Below, piece after piece: positions 25,941-35,053 of a DNA stretch of 64,000 nt. Below the pieces are notes generated by a model, which made no database searches, was not told where the DNA came from, and saw nothing but the letters and a program-made list of their open reading frames with translations. Numbering within the stretch: the first letter of the stretch is position 1; each line of letters starts with the position of its first letter. This DNA comes from Butyrivibrio sp. FCS014. Lineage in GTDB: Bacteria; Bacillota; Clostridia; Lachnospirales; Lachnospiraceae. Location of the stretch: the NCBI RefSeq assembly GCF_000526935.1, contig NZ_JAHA01000007.1:248001-312000 (forward strand), read 5' to 3'. Position numbers and translations under genes: made by a program.

Positions 25941-25980
25941 GCGATAATAAAAAATGATGAAAAATGAAGGATAATTAGAC

Positions 25981-26439
25981 ATGAAAGAACCAAGATTTAA
26001 TGGCGAGACATCTGAAAAAATATCGCATAATATGAGCAAAATCCGAGGTAAGGATACAAAAATTGAAGTTGTTTTAAGGAAAGCATTATGGAAAAAAGGA
26101 TATAGGTATAGGAAGAATTACAAATCGATTCCCGGCTGTCCAGACATAGCTCTTACAAAGTACAAGATTGCAATATTTTGCGATGGAGAATTCTTTCATG
26201 GTAAAGATTGGGAAATAATGAAACCCAGGCTTGAGCAGGGGAATAATCCTGATTACTGGATTAAGAAAATAGAAAGAAACCGTAGCAGGGATAAAGAAAA
26301 GGATGCTGCATTACTTGGATTAGGCTGGACTGTGATTCATTTTTGGGGAAAAGACATATTAAAGAAGACTGATGAATGTATTAAAGTTATCGAAGAAGCT
26401 GTTTTTGATTCTAAGCTAGGAGAAGAAGATATTGACTGA
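25981..26439 (+). CDS. vsr: Vsr-type very-short-patch-repair endonuclease
   Basis: 152 residues. NMSKIRGKDTKIEVVLRKAL, then CPDIALTKYKIAIFCDGEFF and HGKDW match Vsr. The catalytic Asp (PDI) is present; the position of a second catalytic His reads Asp (CDG), a known Gram-positive variant. Vsr nicks T-G mismatches left by deamination of 5-methylcytosine, so its place next to a cytosine methylase is expected. It overlaps the next gene by eight bases. Confidence 0.9.
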   Translation: MKEPRFNGETSEKISHNMSKIRGKDTKIEVVLRKALWKKGYRYRKNYKSIPGCPDIALTKYKIAIFCDGEFFHGKDWEIMKPRLEQGNNPDYWIKKIERNRSRDKEKDAALLGLGWTVIHFWGKDILKKTDECIKVIEEAVFDSKLGEEDID

Positions 26440-27133
26440 ATCTTTGCGCTATCAAGATATAAAAGCTGAGAAAAGTTTAGCTGATTTTATGGATGAATAC
26501 CTTTATTCAAGGATGCATACCAATGACGGAAACCCATTGCGCTTTGCAAGGATGCAAGATAAGGAATCTCAGCTTAAAGGAATTGACGTTTGCATAGAGG
26601 CGGATGACAAACGGATTTATATCGATGAAAAGTCTTCGTTATATTACAGCAATGCTATGATTCCGACTTTTGCATTTGAACTGGATTCGATTCAACGAGA
26701 CCATGCAGAGCCAGTGGAAGGATGGTTCATAAATGATGAACTGTTGACGGAGTACTATATGCTTATATGGCCTAATATAAAATGCGAGATGAAAAATAAG
26801 ACATGGGTCAGAAAAGATATCGGTGTATTGAGAAAGGAAGATTTTACAATAGTTGAAGCAATGCTGATTCCAAAACTTGAGCTCAGAAAAAGAATTGAAA
26901 GTTTTGGATACGGAAAGGATAGACTGGTAGAATATGCAAAACGTTTAAGAAAATTATACGAAGGTGATACTAGTCAGAAAGAGGAAAAGATTAATGATGA
27001 GGTCAAGATAATGTATTCTGGAAGGCTTGCGGAAAGACCTATTAACTTGGTAATACGTAAAGAAGTTCTCAAGGAGTCGGCAAAGAAGATTTATCTGATT
27101 TCTCAGGATGGATATGCAACTATTAAGGAGTAA
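26432..27133 (+). CDS. PD-(D/E)XK-like nuclease candidate
   Basis: 233 residues, TTG start overlapping vsr. LKGIDVCIEADDKRIYIDEK has the spacing of a PD-(D/E)XK active site (Asp; then Asp-Glu-x-Lys). This is followed by helical, basic sequence and a C-terminal beta part (INLVIRKEVLKESAKKIYLI). It may be an extra restriction subunit between Vsr and the Sau3AI-type enzyme. I do not recognise the family. Confidence 0.6.
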   Translation: MTESLRYQDIKAEKSLADFMDEYLYSRMHTNDGNPLRFARMQDKESQLKGIDVCIEADDKRIYIDEKSSLYYSNAMIPTFAFELDSIQRDHAEPVEGWFINDELLTEYYMLIWPNIKCEMKNKTWVRKDIGVLRKEDFTIVEAMLIPKLELRKRIESFGYGKDRLVEYAKRLRKLYEGDTSQKEEKINDEVKIMYSGRLAERPINLVIRKEVLKESAKKIYLISQDGYATIKE

Positions 27134-27136
27134 CTT

Positions 27137-28564
27137 ATGGATTTCAGTATTGAGTATGATTATGACAGAGCTAATCCAAAATCTATAGAGGCTTATGCGC
27201 AGAAACTTATAGGAAAATCTTTTCGTCAGATTATGGACGATGATGAAAACAATCTTAGGGAGGAAGGAGCCACATACGGAGAAACTGATGTGGCAGAAGC
27301 AAAGCGCAATAAAGGAAATCTAGGGCAGATAATCGAGGAGTGCTTTTTTCATTATTCTTGTAATAGTGATGCCAGGGCAGATTTTCCTGAGGCTGGAGTT
27401 GAATTGAAGGTCACTCCCTATAAGGTAAATAAAAATGGGACCCTTGCTGCAAAAGAAAGACTCATTCTCACGATGATAGATTATATGACGGTTGTAGATG
27501 AGGACTTTGATAATAGCCACTTCTGGAATAAGTCAAAACTTATCCTTCTTGTATATTATCTTTATATGCAGGAAGCAAAGTATAATCTTGATTATCACAT
27601 TGGATATGCTAAGTTATTTACACCACCTGAACAGGATCTTAAGATAATACGGCATGATTACGAAATAATCGTATCCAAGATAAGAGCAGGTAAAGCACAT
27701 GAGCTTTCCGAAGGAGATACGATGTATCTTGGTGCAGCACCCAAAGCAGCCACTTCTGCGAACAGAAGGAAGCAACCGTTCAGTGATGAACTTGCTAAGC
27801 CAAGAGCATTTGCTTTTAAGAATTCCTATATGACGTATGTGCTGAACAATTACATTGTTCCTGGCAAAGATACTTATGAGCCAATTATCAAAGATGAGTC
27901 AGTGGATTCATTTGAGGATTACGTAGTTAATAAAATTGATGCCCTTGCTGGATATTCAGTAGAGGATTTATGCGTAAAATACGATATAGATGCGTCTAAG
28001 AAGCCAAAGAGTCTGGAAGCATTATTGGCATATAGGATATTGGGAATAAAGGGAAATCATGCTGCTGAATTTGAAAAAGCAAATGTGGTTGTTAAAACAA
28101 TCCGTATCGGAAACAACAATAAGATTAAAGAAAGCATGTCATTTCCTACATTTAAGTTTAAGGAACTCATTGAAGAAGAATGGGAAAACTCCACTTTTGG
28201 TAATTATCTCAGGGAGACGAGATTCTTATTTGTCGTTTATAAGTTTGATTCTGATAATACACTAAGACTCAAAGGTGCTCAGTTTTGGAACATACCATAT
28301 GAGGATCTTGAAATTGAGGTTAGATCAGTATGGGAAAGGACAGTTCAGATTTTAAAGGAAGGGCTCAAGTTCGAAAAGGTCAATGGGGCATATCAGAATA
28401 ATTTCCCTAAGGCGTCTGAAAATCGAGTAAGCCATGTGAGGCCACATGGTCAGAATGCGAAAGATACATACGAACTTCCTGATGGTAGACAATATCCAAA
28501 ACAGTGTTTTTGGCTCAATAACACTTATATTCTTGATCAGGTTGAGGATGAATTGAAAGAATGA
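27137..28564 (+). CDS. Sau3AI/MutH-family restriction endonuclease
   Basis: 475 residues, about the length of Sau3AI. The N-terminal half carries NLGQIIEECFFHY and ADFPEAGVELKV: Asp, Glu (+7) and Lys (+9) have exactly the MutH D-E-K spacing. IGKSFRQIM before it is the MutH/Sau3AI start. The second half is a related but inactive-looking copy (FKFKELIEEEWENSTFG). Sau3AI cuts before GATC; target here is inferred. Four bases from the previous gene. Confidence 0.88.
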   Translation: MDFSIEYDYDRANPKSIEAYAQKLIGKSFRQIMDDDENNLREEGATYGETDVAEAKRNKGNLGQIIEECFFHYSCNSDARADFPEAGVELKVTPYKVNKNGTLAAKERLILTMIDYMTVVDEDFDNSHFWNKSKLILLVYYLYMQEAKYNLDYHIGYAKLFTPPEQDLKIIRHDYEIIVSKIRAGKAHELSEGDTMYLGAAPKAATSANRRKQPFSDELAKPRAFAFKNSYMTYVLNNYIVPGKDTYEPIIKDESVDSFEDYVVNKIDALAGYSVEDLCVKYDIDASKKPKSLEALLAYRILGIKGNHAAEFEKANVVVKTIRIGNNNKIKESMSFPTFKFKELIEEEWENSTFGNYLRETRFLFVVYKFDSDNTLRLKGAQFWNIPYEDLEIEVRSVWERTVQILKEGLKFEKVNGAYQNNFPKASENRVSHVRPHGQNAKDTYELPDGRQYPKQCFWLNNTYILDQVEDELKE

Positions 28565-28701
28565 TAAGAGGGGACTGTTCTAGTTGATCAAATTCATCTT
28601 CTGTGATATCATCATTATTGGAGTTTTGTCAGAAATGTTGATCCTATCACTGTTCTGTGGTAAGATTTTTATTATATTATTTGGAATGGAGCATATTCGG
28701 T

Positions 28702-30090
28702 ATGGAGAAAAAAGTTTGCGAATTATTTGCAGGAGTTGGAGGATTCAGATGTGGTCTGAACTCAATATCCTCTATCGAAGACGCGAAAAAGCCTGAAAAA
28801 TGGGAGACTGTATGGTTCAGCCAGTGGGAGCCAGCAGATAAGAAAACTCAATGGGCACATGATTGTTATGTCAATAGATTCGGAACCTGCCTTGATCTTG
28901 AGGGTAATGATACTACAAATGAAGATATCAATGCTGTAGATAAATCAAAAGTGCCAAATCATACCCTATTGGTAGGTGGTTTCCCATGCCAGGATTATTC
29001 AGTCGCTTCAACACTTGCAACATCAAAGGGATTGGAAGGAAAGAAAGGGATTCTCTGGTGGGATATCAGGGATATGCTCGAAGCAAAGAATACGCCTTTT
29101 GTTCTCTTGGAAAATGTTGATAGATTGATAAAGAGTCCAGCTAGTCAGCGTGGTCGTGATTTTGGCATTATCCTTGCTTGCTTCAGGGATCTTGGTTATA
29201 CAGTTGAGTGGAGAGTCATAAATGCAGCCGAGTACGGTTACCAGCAGCGTAGGAGACGTACGTTTATATTTGCTTATAGAAACGATACTAAATACGCTAA
29301 GAGGATGCTTGAATATGCTAACTATGTTTCTATGCATGGAGATGAGCTTCATAGGCATAGCGTATCCAAGTTGATTCTTACAGGTGGTTTCTTTGCAACA
29401 AGTTTTCCAGTAGCACCATTAGATGCTAAGTATGTAAAGATAGGAAAACTTCCTAAAGGAATCGGAGAGCTTTCTGAGTCGTTCAGTTTCACATTTGAAA
29501 ACTCCGGAATGATGTTGGATGGCACAATATATACTGCTAAGACAGTACCTGAATATAATGGCCCTCAGATTACCCTGGGAGATATCATGGAGACAGGGGA
29601 TGTTGATAGACAGTTCTTTATTCCAAAAGAAAAGCTCTATTATACAAGCCCGAACGTGACACATAGTGATGAGACAAAAGAGAAGCTTTCCAAGGAAGAA
29701 CGACAGACATGGCAGTATCTCAAAGGGGCTAAAAAACTATGCCGTACTGCAGCAAATGGACATGAGTATGTGTTCTCTGAAGGAGCTATCCCTATGATTG
29801 ATGAGTATGATAAGCCTGCAAGAACAATGCTTACAAGCGAAGGCTCGTTTAGTAGGACAACGCACATTGTCAGAGATAAGCAGACTGGAGAAATAAGGTT
29901 ACTTACTCCAGTGGAAATGGAAAGAATACAGGGATTTCCTTCTGATTGGACCAAAGAGTGCCTTGTCAACGGAGAGATAATTGAAATGCCAGTGAATAAG
30001 CGCAAGTTTATGATGGGTAATGCTCTCGTGGTTAATCTGATAAATCAGATGGAGCCGGAATTATCTCGTATAATTGATAATGAAGATTGA
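28702..30090 (+). CDS. DNA (cytosine-5) methyltransferase
   Basis: 462 residues from ATG 28702. Motif I ELFAGVGGFRCGL binds SAM, motif IV GGFPCQDYSVA holds the catalytic Cys (about 96), motif VI is ENVDRL, motif VIII QQRRRRTFIF, and IX/X are QGFPSDW and MGNALVVNLI. The target-recognition part lies between VIII and IX. It should protect host sites against the Sau3AI-type enzyme upstream. The 137-base gap before it carries possible promoter boxes. Confidence 0.95.
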   Translation: MEKKVCELFAGVGGFRCGLNSISSIEDAKKPEKWETVWFSQWEPADKKTQWAHDCYVNRFGTCLDLEGNDTTNEDINAVDKSKVPNHTLLVGGFPCQDYSVASTLATSKGLEGKKGILWWDIRDMLEAKNTPFVLLENVDRLIKSPASQRGRDFGIILACFRDLGYTVEWRVINAAEYGYQQRRRRTFIFAYRNDTKYAKRMLEYANYVSMHGDELHRHSVSKLILTGGFFATSFPVAPLDAKYVKIGKLPKGIGELSESFSFTFENSGMMLDGTIYTAKTVPEYNGPQITLGDIMETGDVDRQFFIPKEKLYYTSPNVTHSDETKEKLSKEERQTWQYLKGAKKLCRTAANGHEYVFSEGAIPMIDEYDKPARTMLTSEGSFSRTTHIVRDKQTGEIRLLTPVEMERIQGFPSDWTKECLVNGEIIEMPVNKRKFMMGNALVVNLINQMEPELSRIIDNED

Positions 30091-30100
30091 TTACATGTAG

Positions 30101-30132
30101 GGAGTTGCATATCGCAACTCCTTATTTTTTTT
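30101..30132 (+). terminator. Intrinsic terminator
   Basis: GGAGTTGC-ATATC-GCAACTCC then TTATTTTTTTT, ending the methylase transcript. Confidence 0.88.
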
Positions 30133-30159
30133 GTCCCCATAGTGTATATGGGATATAAT
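30131..30159 (+). promoter_or_regulatory. Promoter of the BglII-like endonuclease gene
   Basis: TTGTCC, 17 bases, TATAAT. The -35 box starts in the T tract of the preceding terminator. The sequence TATGGGATAT occurs in the spacer/-10 area and again near 30181, possibly a controller site. Confidence 0.65.
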
Positions 30160-30203
30160 TATCTGTATACTACAAATATTTTTATGGGATATGGGTAATA
30201 TAA

Positions 30204-30953
30204 ATGAGTAATAAGAGGAATGTGAAGTTCGTAATAGCAGAAGAATCTTTTATTAATAATGGTAAGATTATACTTAATTCCATGTATCCACTTGAGGATA
30301 ACATGAGAGCAGCATTATGTGGAAATGCTCAAGTATCTTTTAAAACTAGGAGAGTAAAAGGAAAAGGTGCTTATCAAGGAATCGATGCCAAAAGTATAAA
30401 TACAGAGCTAAGAAGATTGATTAAAGTAATTGCTGACATAAATGGAGAGACTCATGTTGAAGATGGAATCTTTTATCACAAAGGAATGGAGGGATTCGAT
30501 TTTTCTATTTATGACAAGGAATATAATCTTGCAAGGATATATAACTATTATCTAGGCGCAAAAGGGATTCTTAATGGTGATTCGAAAATATATGAACAGA
30601 ATAAGAAAATGGGCGTAGGTAAAAGAGAATGGAAGAAAACTGTTGATGAGATTAGATGTAATGTTTCTGATACAAATATAGAGTATGTTATTGAAAAAAA
30701 GCATTTGACTGTTGCCGGCGAATTTCAATTTGGAAATTGGGCACTGATTTATAGGGATTTATTTCGGCTGTTGAACGCGGATGACAATCCTGGAATCGAC
30801 TTTTACATATATGTGGCAGCAACAGGTAAGCTGAAAGAAATGATTAGTGACAATACTGTTAATTATGCTAAAGCATTGAAGGTTATAGAGGAAAATAAGA
30901 ACATTATAAAGACTCCCATATGGGTAATAGGGTTAGACTTTGATTATGCGTAA
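30204..30953 (+). CDS. BglII/BstYI-like restriction endonuclease candidate
   Basis: 249 residues. VAGEFQFGNWALIYRDLFRL looks like the Glu-x-Gln active-site strand of the BglII/BstYI family, followed by IDFYIYVAATGKL. A Glu and Lys just upstream (EYVIEKKH) may complete the site. BglII and BstYI cut AGATCT and RGATCY, targets that contain GATC, in keeping with the neighbouring Sau3AI-type system. Its own promoter is at 30131. Family call is by motif. Confidence 0.7.
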   Translation: MSNKRNVKFVIAEESFINNGKIILNSMYPLEDNMRAALCGNAQVSFKTRRVKGKGAYQGIDAKSINTELRRLIKVIADINGETHVEDGIFYHKGMEGFDFSIYDKEYNLARIYNYYLGAKGILNGDSKIYEQNKKMGVGKREWKKTVDEIRCNVSDTNIEYVIEKKHLTVAGEFQFGNWALIYRDLFRLLNADDNPGIDFYIYVAATGKLKEMISDNTVNYAKALKVIEENKNIIKTPIWVIGLDFDYA

Positions 30954-30992
30954 ATAGTTTGAAATGTGATTCACTTTTTATAAAGGAGAATT

Positions 30993-32657
30993 ATGACATC
31001 GATAGTTAGCTATCCATGTGATGAAAACATGGTATCCAATATAAAGGAATGGAATTATGGGACTAATTGGCCTGTTGTTTACATTTGGTATAACGACAAG
31101 AAGGCCTATGTTGGTGAGACGCTTGACGCTGTACGCAGGACAAAAGAGCATATTGCTGAAAAAGAGTTTGATGAGTTCAAGAATATTTGTCTTATTAGTG
31201 ATAAGACGTTTAATAAGTCTGTTATTTTGGATTTAGAAGCATTTCTGATTAAGTATATGGGGGCAGATCAGGCTATTACTTTGACAAATTCCAATCCAGG
31301 AGTAGATGATCATAATTATTTTTATAAAGAGGCTTATGCAGATGATTTCAAAGTGATTTGGCAACAATTATTGGGAAAAGGCATTGTTACAGAAACCCTT
31401 CAGGAGATTGAAAACTCCGAATTATTTAAGTATTCTCCATACAAAACATTAAATGATGAACAGAAAAACGCAGTATATGATATTTTGGGAAGGCTTAGTC
31501 AGATTAATAATGCGACAAAACAGTCGTTGATTAAGGTTATTGGAGGAGCAGGTACAGGAAAGACTATATTAGCAGTTTATCTTGTAAAACTCTTGGTGGA
31601 TATATCTTTGGGTAAGAATGTTTGGAGAAGCATTGATTCGCCTGAAGATGAACTGTTTTTACAAAAAATAAGCCAAAAACTTTATGGGATCAAAAAGATT
31701 GGTTTTGTGGTACCTATGAGGGAATTAAATACTACAATGAAAGTTGTATTTGATTCAATTGATGGATTGAATAAATCTATGATTTTGTTCCCAGAGGAGG
31801 TTGTATCATCCCAATATGATCTTTTGATTGTAGATGAAGCCCATAGGCTTTATTGGAGGAAAAATCTTCCTATGGCACAGACGGCCAACCGATATGATGA
31901 GCTTAATCGTCAATTAATGGGAGATGAGTTAACTAAGACCGAGAAGGATCTTACTGAGTTGGATTGGATTATAAGAAGTAGCAGACTCCAGGTTTTGTTT
32001 TATGATGAGTGTCAGAGAATTCGTATAACTGATATTAGCAAAGAGCGGTTTGAGACCATATGCGCACCAATTACATATAGAACTATTGAGCTGGTATCAC
32101 AAATGAGGTGCAAAGGTGGGAACGGGTATTATGAGTATGTTAAATCTATTCTAGAATCAAGTAACTTAAGTATGAGATATTACAAAAGCTTCACTTATTA
32201 TGAAACAAAAGTAGTGGATAGTATTGAAGACTTGTTTGAAATTATACGAGATCATAACGAGGACAGTGAAAATGAGAAATTAAGCAAAGTTGTTACAGGG
32301 CCAGGGTGGACATCAACTCAGGATATAGAGATAGATGGAATAAAATATAAATGGGCAAGTGGAAGGCGAGATAAAAGGGATAATGTTATTTTCAGTATTC
32401 ATAAGGTTCAGGGATTTGATCTGAATTATGCGGGAGTGATTTTTGGAAAAGAAGTCTATTATGATGTTGAGAAGGGCTGTATAGAGGTTAACAAGAAAGA
32501 ACTAAAGGATAATCGAACAAAAATCAAGGGGGATAATGATTCTAAGAAATATATTCTCAATATTTATCTTACCTTGATGACTAGAGGAATATATGGAACT
32601 TATATTTACGCGGTTGACGATAAGCTCAGAGGCTATTTGAGGGATTTTTTTGGCTAA
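30993..32657 (+). CDS. GIY-YIG nuclease fused to DUF2075 SF1 helicase
   Basis: 554 residues. The N-terminus has GIY-YIG-type sequence (VVYIWYNDKKAYVGET...RRTKEH), ending with a Glu (LEAFLIKY). The helicase part has Walker A GGAGTGKT (about 186-193), DLLIVDEAHRL (motif II) and a late VIFSIHKVQGFDLNYAGVIF (motifs V/VI), typical of DUF2075. GIY-YIG plus a DNA translocase is a common defence architecture. Ribosome site AAAGGAG. Confidence 0.85.
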   Translation: MTSIVSYPCDENMVSNIKEWNYGTNWPVVYIWYNDKKAYVGETLDAVRRTKEHIAEKEFDEFKNICLISDKTFNKSVILDLEAFLIKYMGADQAITLTNSNPGVDDHNYFYKEAYADDFKVIWQQLLGKGIVTETLQEIENSELFKYSPYKTLNDEQKNAVYDILGRLSQINNATKQSLIKVIGGAGTGKTILAVYLVKLLVDISLGKNVWRSIDSPEDELFLQKISQKLYGIKKIGFVVPMRELNTTMKVVFDSIDGLNKSMILFPEEVVSSQYDLLIVDEAHRLYWRKNLPMAQTANRYDELNRQLMGDELTKTEKDLTELDWIIRSSRLQVLFYDECQRIRITDISKERFETICAPITYRTIELVSQMRCKGGNGYYEYVKSILESSNLSMRYYKSFTYYETKVVDSIEDLFEIIRDHNEDSENEKLSKVVTGPGWTSTQDIEIDGIKYKWASGRRDKRDNVIFSIHKVQGFDLNYAGVIFGKEVYYDVEKGCIEVNKKELKDNRTKIKGDNDSKKYILNIYLTLMTRGIYGTYIYAVDDKLRGYLRDFFG

Positions 32658-32681
32658 GCGTAGGATGATTTTATTATATTG

Positions 32682-32771
32682 CGCTTAGAGCTTAGAGCTT
32701 AGAGATTAGACGGATTAGACGTTGGATATTAGATGGATATTAGATTAGATATTAGATTAGATATTAGATGG
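32682..32771 (+). repeat. Short tandem repeats (TTAGA/GATATTAGATTA)
   Basis: Three CTTAGAG units, then repeated GATATTAGATTA units in an AT-rich stretch between the helicase stop and the duplicated block. Perhaps a slippage-prone spacer; no gene is seen in 32658-32850. Confidence 0.75.
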
Positions 32772-32850
32772 GTCAAATGAAAAAGTAAATTCCACTTTAC
32801 CTATGCACGTCTGAAAAAGCGGAATTTAAAATTTCACATTACGATTGTTG

Positions 32851-32890
32851 GGGTTACGGAATGAAACTGAAAAGTTACGTTTCGTAACCC
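32851..32890 (+). promoter_or_regulatory. Hairpin leader of the Lrp gene, copy 1
   Basis: GGGTTACG pairs with CGTAACCC at the outer ends. In the copy at 53017 a second inner stem, GAAAC with GTTTC, is also present. Possible operator or attenuator of the regulator pair. Confidence 0.45.
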
Positions 32891-32962
32891 TTGCTATTGC
32901 CACAATTTCTTTTGCCAAATATAATCAGCTCATCAGAGTCGACACTGATAAGGAGCAAATGC

Positions 32963-33469
32963 ATGGACGAAAAAGATAAGCAGATCTTGAATATGATCAA
33001 AGGCGATGCCCGAAAGAGCTACCAGGAGATTGGAGATGCTTTGGGAATATCCAGAGTGGCTGCCAAGAAGAGGATAGCCAAGCTTGAGGAAGCCGGAATC
33101 ATCCGCCAGTATAACACTTACATCAAAAAAGATGATGAAATAACGATGCTGATTGATATCATTACAACTCCCGAAGGCTTTGACAGGGTGTTGGAATATG
33201 TCGCCACCAGAACAGTGTATGTGCGTCAAATCTACACCACGCTCAAGGAATATCATATTCATCTTGTTGCTGTATCCGATTCTCTAGAGCAAATCAATTA
33301 CATGGCCAAGATAATTAAAAAGGCCTGCATTGATGATATTGTTGAATATCATGCGCGCCAGGTCCGGGAGATTATCAAGGACGTCTATGGAGGAATTGAA
33401 TATGAGCGCAAATCAGAGTCAGACACTGTCACAGATAATCGAGCAGATAACCGGGGATCATGTACATGA
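32963..33469 (+). CDS. Lrp/AsnC-type transcription regulator, copy 1
   Basis: 168 residues from ATG 32963 (AAGGAG upstream). The N-terminal winged helix-turn-helix reads DEKDKQILNMIKGDARKSYQ, then EIGDALGISRVAAKKRIAKL. The C-terminal part resembles the ligand-binding/oligomerisation (RAM) domain, though shorter than usual. Copy 2 at 53130 differs at eight of 168 positions. The gene overlaps the alpha-CTD-like gene by 68 bases, so the two are made together. Confidence 0.88.
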   Translation: MDEKDKQILNMIKGDARKSYQEIGDALGISRVAAKKRIAKLEEAGIIRQYNTYIKKDDEITMLIDIITTPEGFDRVLEYVATRTVYVRQIYTTLKEYHIHLVAVSDSLEQINYMAKIIKKACIDDIVEYHARQVREIIKDVYGGIEYERKSESDTVTDNRADNRGSCT

Positions 33470-33779
33470 GAGAAAGGGCGGAAAGTTCTTTTTCAACATT
33501 TACTTGAATTCCAAGATGAGCGAGACGCCGATAGAGGCTTTGGACCTTGGTGTCAGAGCATATAACAGTTTGAAAAGAGCCGGATACGGAACCATCGGAG
33601 AACTGGCAGAGGCAATAGCCGATGGCACAGAGATTAGTAAGATCAGGAACTGTGGCTCCAAGAGCTGCAGAGAGATAATGGAAAAGCTCTTCTTATACCA
33701 GTACAGTGCACTTCCCCAGGAAAAAAGAGCTAAATATATTCTGGAAGTTGTGCAGATGAATGCAGAGAAGAAATCATAA
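33402..33779 (+). CDS. RNA polymerase alpha-CTD-like protein, copy 1
   Basis: 125 residues from ATG 33402 (GGAGG upstream). Residues about 42-97 match the alpha subunit C-terminal domain: PIEALDLGVRAYNSLKRAGY, then ISKIRNCGSKSCREIMEKLF. That helix-hairpin-helix unit contacts UP elements and activators. A free copy fused to no alpha N-terminus may act as a co-regulator with the overlapping Lrp protein (inference). Copy 2 is at 53569. Confidence 0.82.
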   Translation: MSANQSQTLSQIIEQITGDHVHERKGGKFFFNIYLNSKMSETPIEALDLGVRAYNSLKRAGYGTIGELAEAIADGTEISKIRNCGSKSCREIMEKLFLYQYSALPQEKRAKYILEVVQMNAEKKS

Positions 33780-33796
33780 AAAGGGCAGGTGAATCT

Positions 33797-34582
33797 ATGG
33801 CGATTAAAGGAGCAGTTCTGGGAGATATACTAGGAGCACAGTATGAGTTTGATAGGCCAAAGAATCTGGATTGGAAGAATGTACCTCTTTTATCAGATCA
33901 AGGGGGTAGGCTTCACGGATGATTCCGTAATGAGCCTGGCAATCAAGACGGCATTGGTAGAGAAAAAAGACCTCGTGGAACTATGGTTACTGTGGGTAGA
34001 GATTATCCATTCTGTGGCTATGGCGGAAGATTTTATAACTGGATTAACGGACAAAATCATGAGCCTTATAATAGCTGGGGTAACGGATCTGCAATGAGAG
34101 TATCATTTGTGGGTGAGCATTTCGATGATTACGACGAGATGCAAAAGATGGCTGAGGCAACAGCTGTTGTTTCACACAATCACCCTGAAGGCATCAAGGG
34201 AGCGGTTGTAACTGCAACCTGCATATGGATGGCAAAAAACGGGAAGAGCAAGCAGGAGATTTACGATTATGTTATAGAGCAGTATCCTAAGGCAGACTAC
34301 GAGTACAGCATTGAGTACAGCCTTGATGAAATCAGGCCTCGATATAAGTGGAATGAAAGCTGCCAGGGCTCAGTGCCTGCAGCAATGAGGTGCTTTTATG
34401 AGAGTGACGATTACAAATCATTCCTTAGAAATGTCTTTTCCTTGGAATGTGATTCTGATACCTTCGGAGCAATCGCTGGTGGTGTAGCTGAGGAATTCTA
34501 TGGTGGATTCGGGGAGATAGATGTGGAAAGTTTTCTGAAGAAGTATCTGACGCCGAAGCTTTATGAGATACTGATTGCTTAA
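33797..34582 (+). pseudogene. ADP-ribosylglycohydrolase, twice frameshifted
   Basis: MAIKGAVLGDILGAQYEFDR starts in frame at 33797; near 33900 (run of five G) the frame shifts by one to read VGFTDDSVMSLAIKTAL, and near 33975 it returns to the first frame (YPFCGYGGRFYNWI to the end). Summed over both shifts this is a DraG-type ADP-ribosylglycohydrolase with the metal motif FTDDS and a late SDTFGAIAGGVAEE. Either two sequencing or real indels; the later frame shows no decay. Ribosome-site GGGCAGG upstream, 17 bases after the alpha-CTD-like gene. Confidence 0.8.
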
Positions 34583-34600
34583 TATACCTATAACGTAGTA

Positions 34601-34638
34601 CGGAGAGCTAAACCAAGAATATGGCCGCTCTCCGTTTT
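34601..34638 (+). terminator. Structured terminator, copy A
   Basis: CGGAGAGC...GCTCTCCG with loop ACCAAGAATATGG, then TTTTC. The loop contains CCA...TGG, which may pair. A second copy with changed stem bases is at 40570. The rest of 34639-35053 holds another hairpin at 34974 and no gene. Confidence 0.78.
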
Positions 34639-34973
34639 CTTATGATATGTAGGTGCTCGACTGCTCCCTACATGGAGTGGTTCTATTGTAACATGACTGC
34701 TTTGAAATATTTCTAAACGTGGTATTAAATTATTGGAATTCCGTGAAATTTTGGCGGACCCTCAAAAATGCATTTCGGTCAAATCACTTAAGGCTCTTTT
34801 AAGGTTCGAATGATATCATAAATACATCAAGAAGAACTACATTTCTTGAACCTCACACAACACTTTTTCATAGAAACTTTCATAGCACACAAAGGTCATC
34901 CCAAATTGTTGATGGCCTTTCCTCACTACATCAACCCGCTTGTAAAAAATAGCAGGGGATTTATCATAGATAG

Positions 34974-35011
34974 CACTTCCATGACTCATATAGCATGGAA
35001 GTGTTTTTTTT
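34974..35011 (+). terminator. Terminator-like hairpin before the Nudix gene
   Basis: CACTTCCATG...CATGGAAGTG followed by T8. It lies 43 bases before the Nudix start and may be an attenuator or the end of an upstream transcript. Confidence 0.75.
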
Positions 35012-35053
35012 AATATAATTGAATGAGTGATTATTTGGGTAAAAGAGGCATTT

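Larger units (their letters stand above)
32851..33779 (+). repeat. Duplicated regulator block, copy 1
   Basis: Direct repeat of 53017-53949, about 930 bp: hairpin, leader, Lrp-type gene and alpha-CTD-like gene. Differences are mostly third-position, so the duplication is old. Confidence 0.9.

Noticed and set aside
32682-32771. Possible CRISPR array in the TTAGA repeats.
   Set aside because: Units are 7-12 bases with no spacers and no cas genes.
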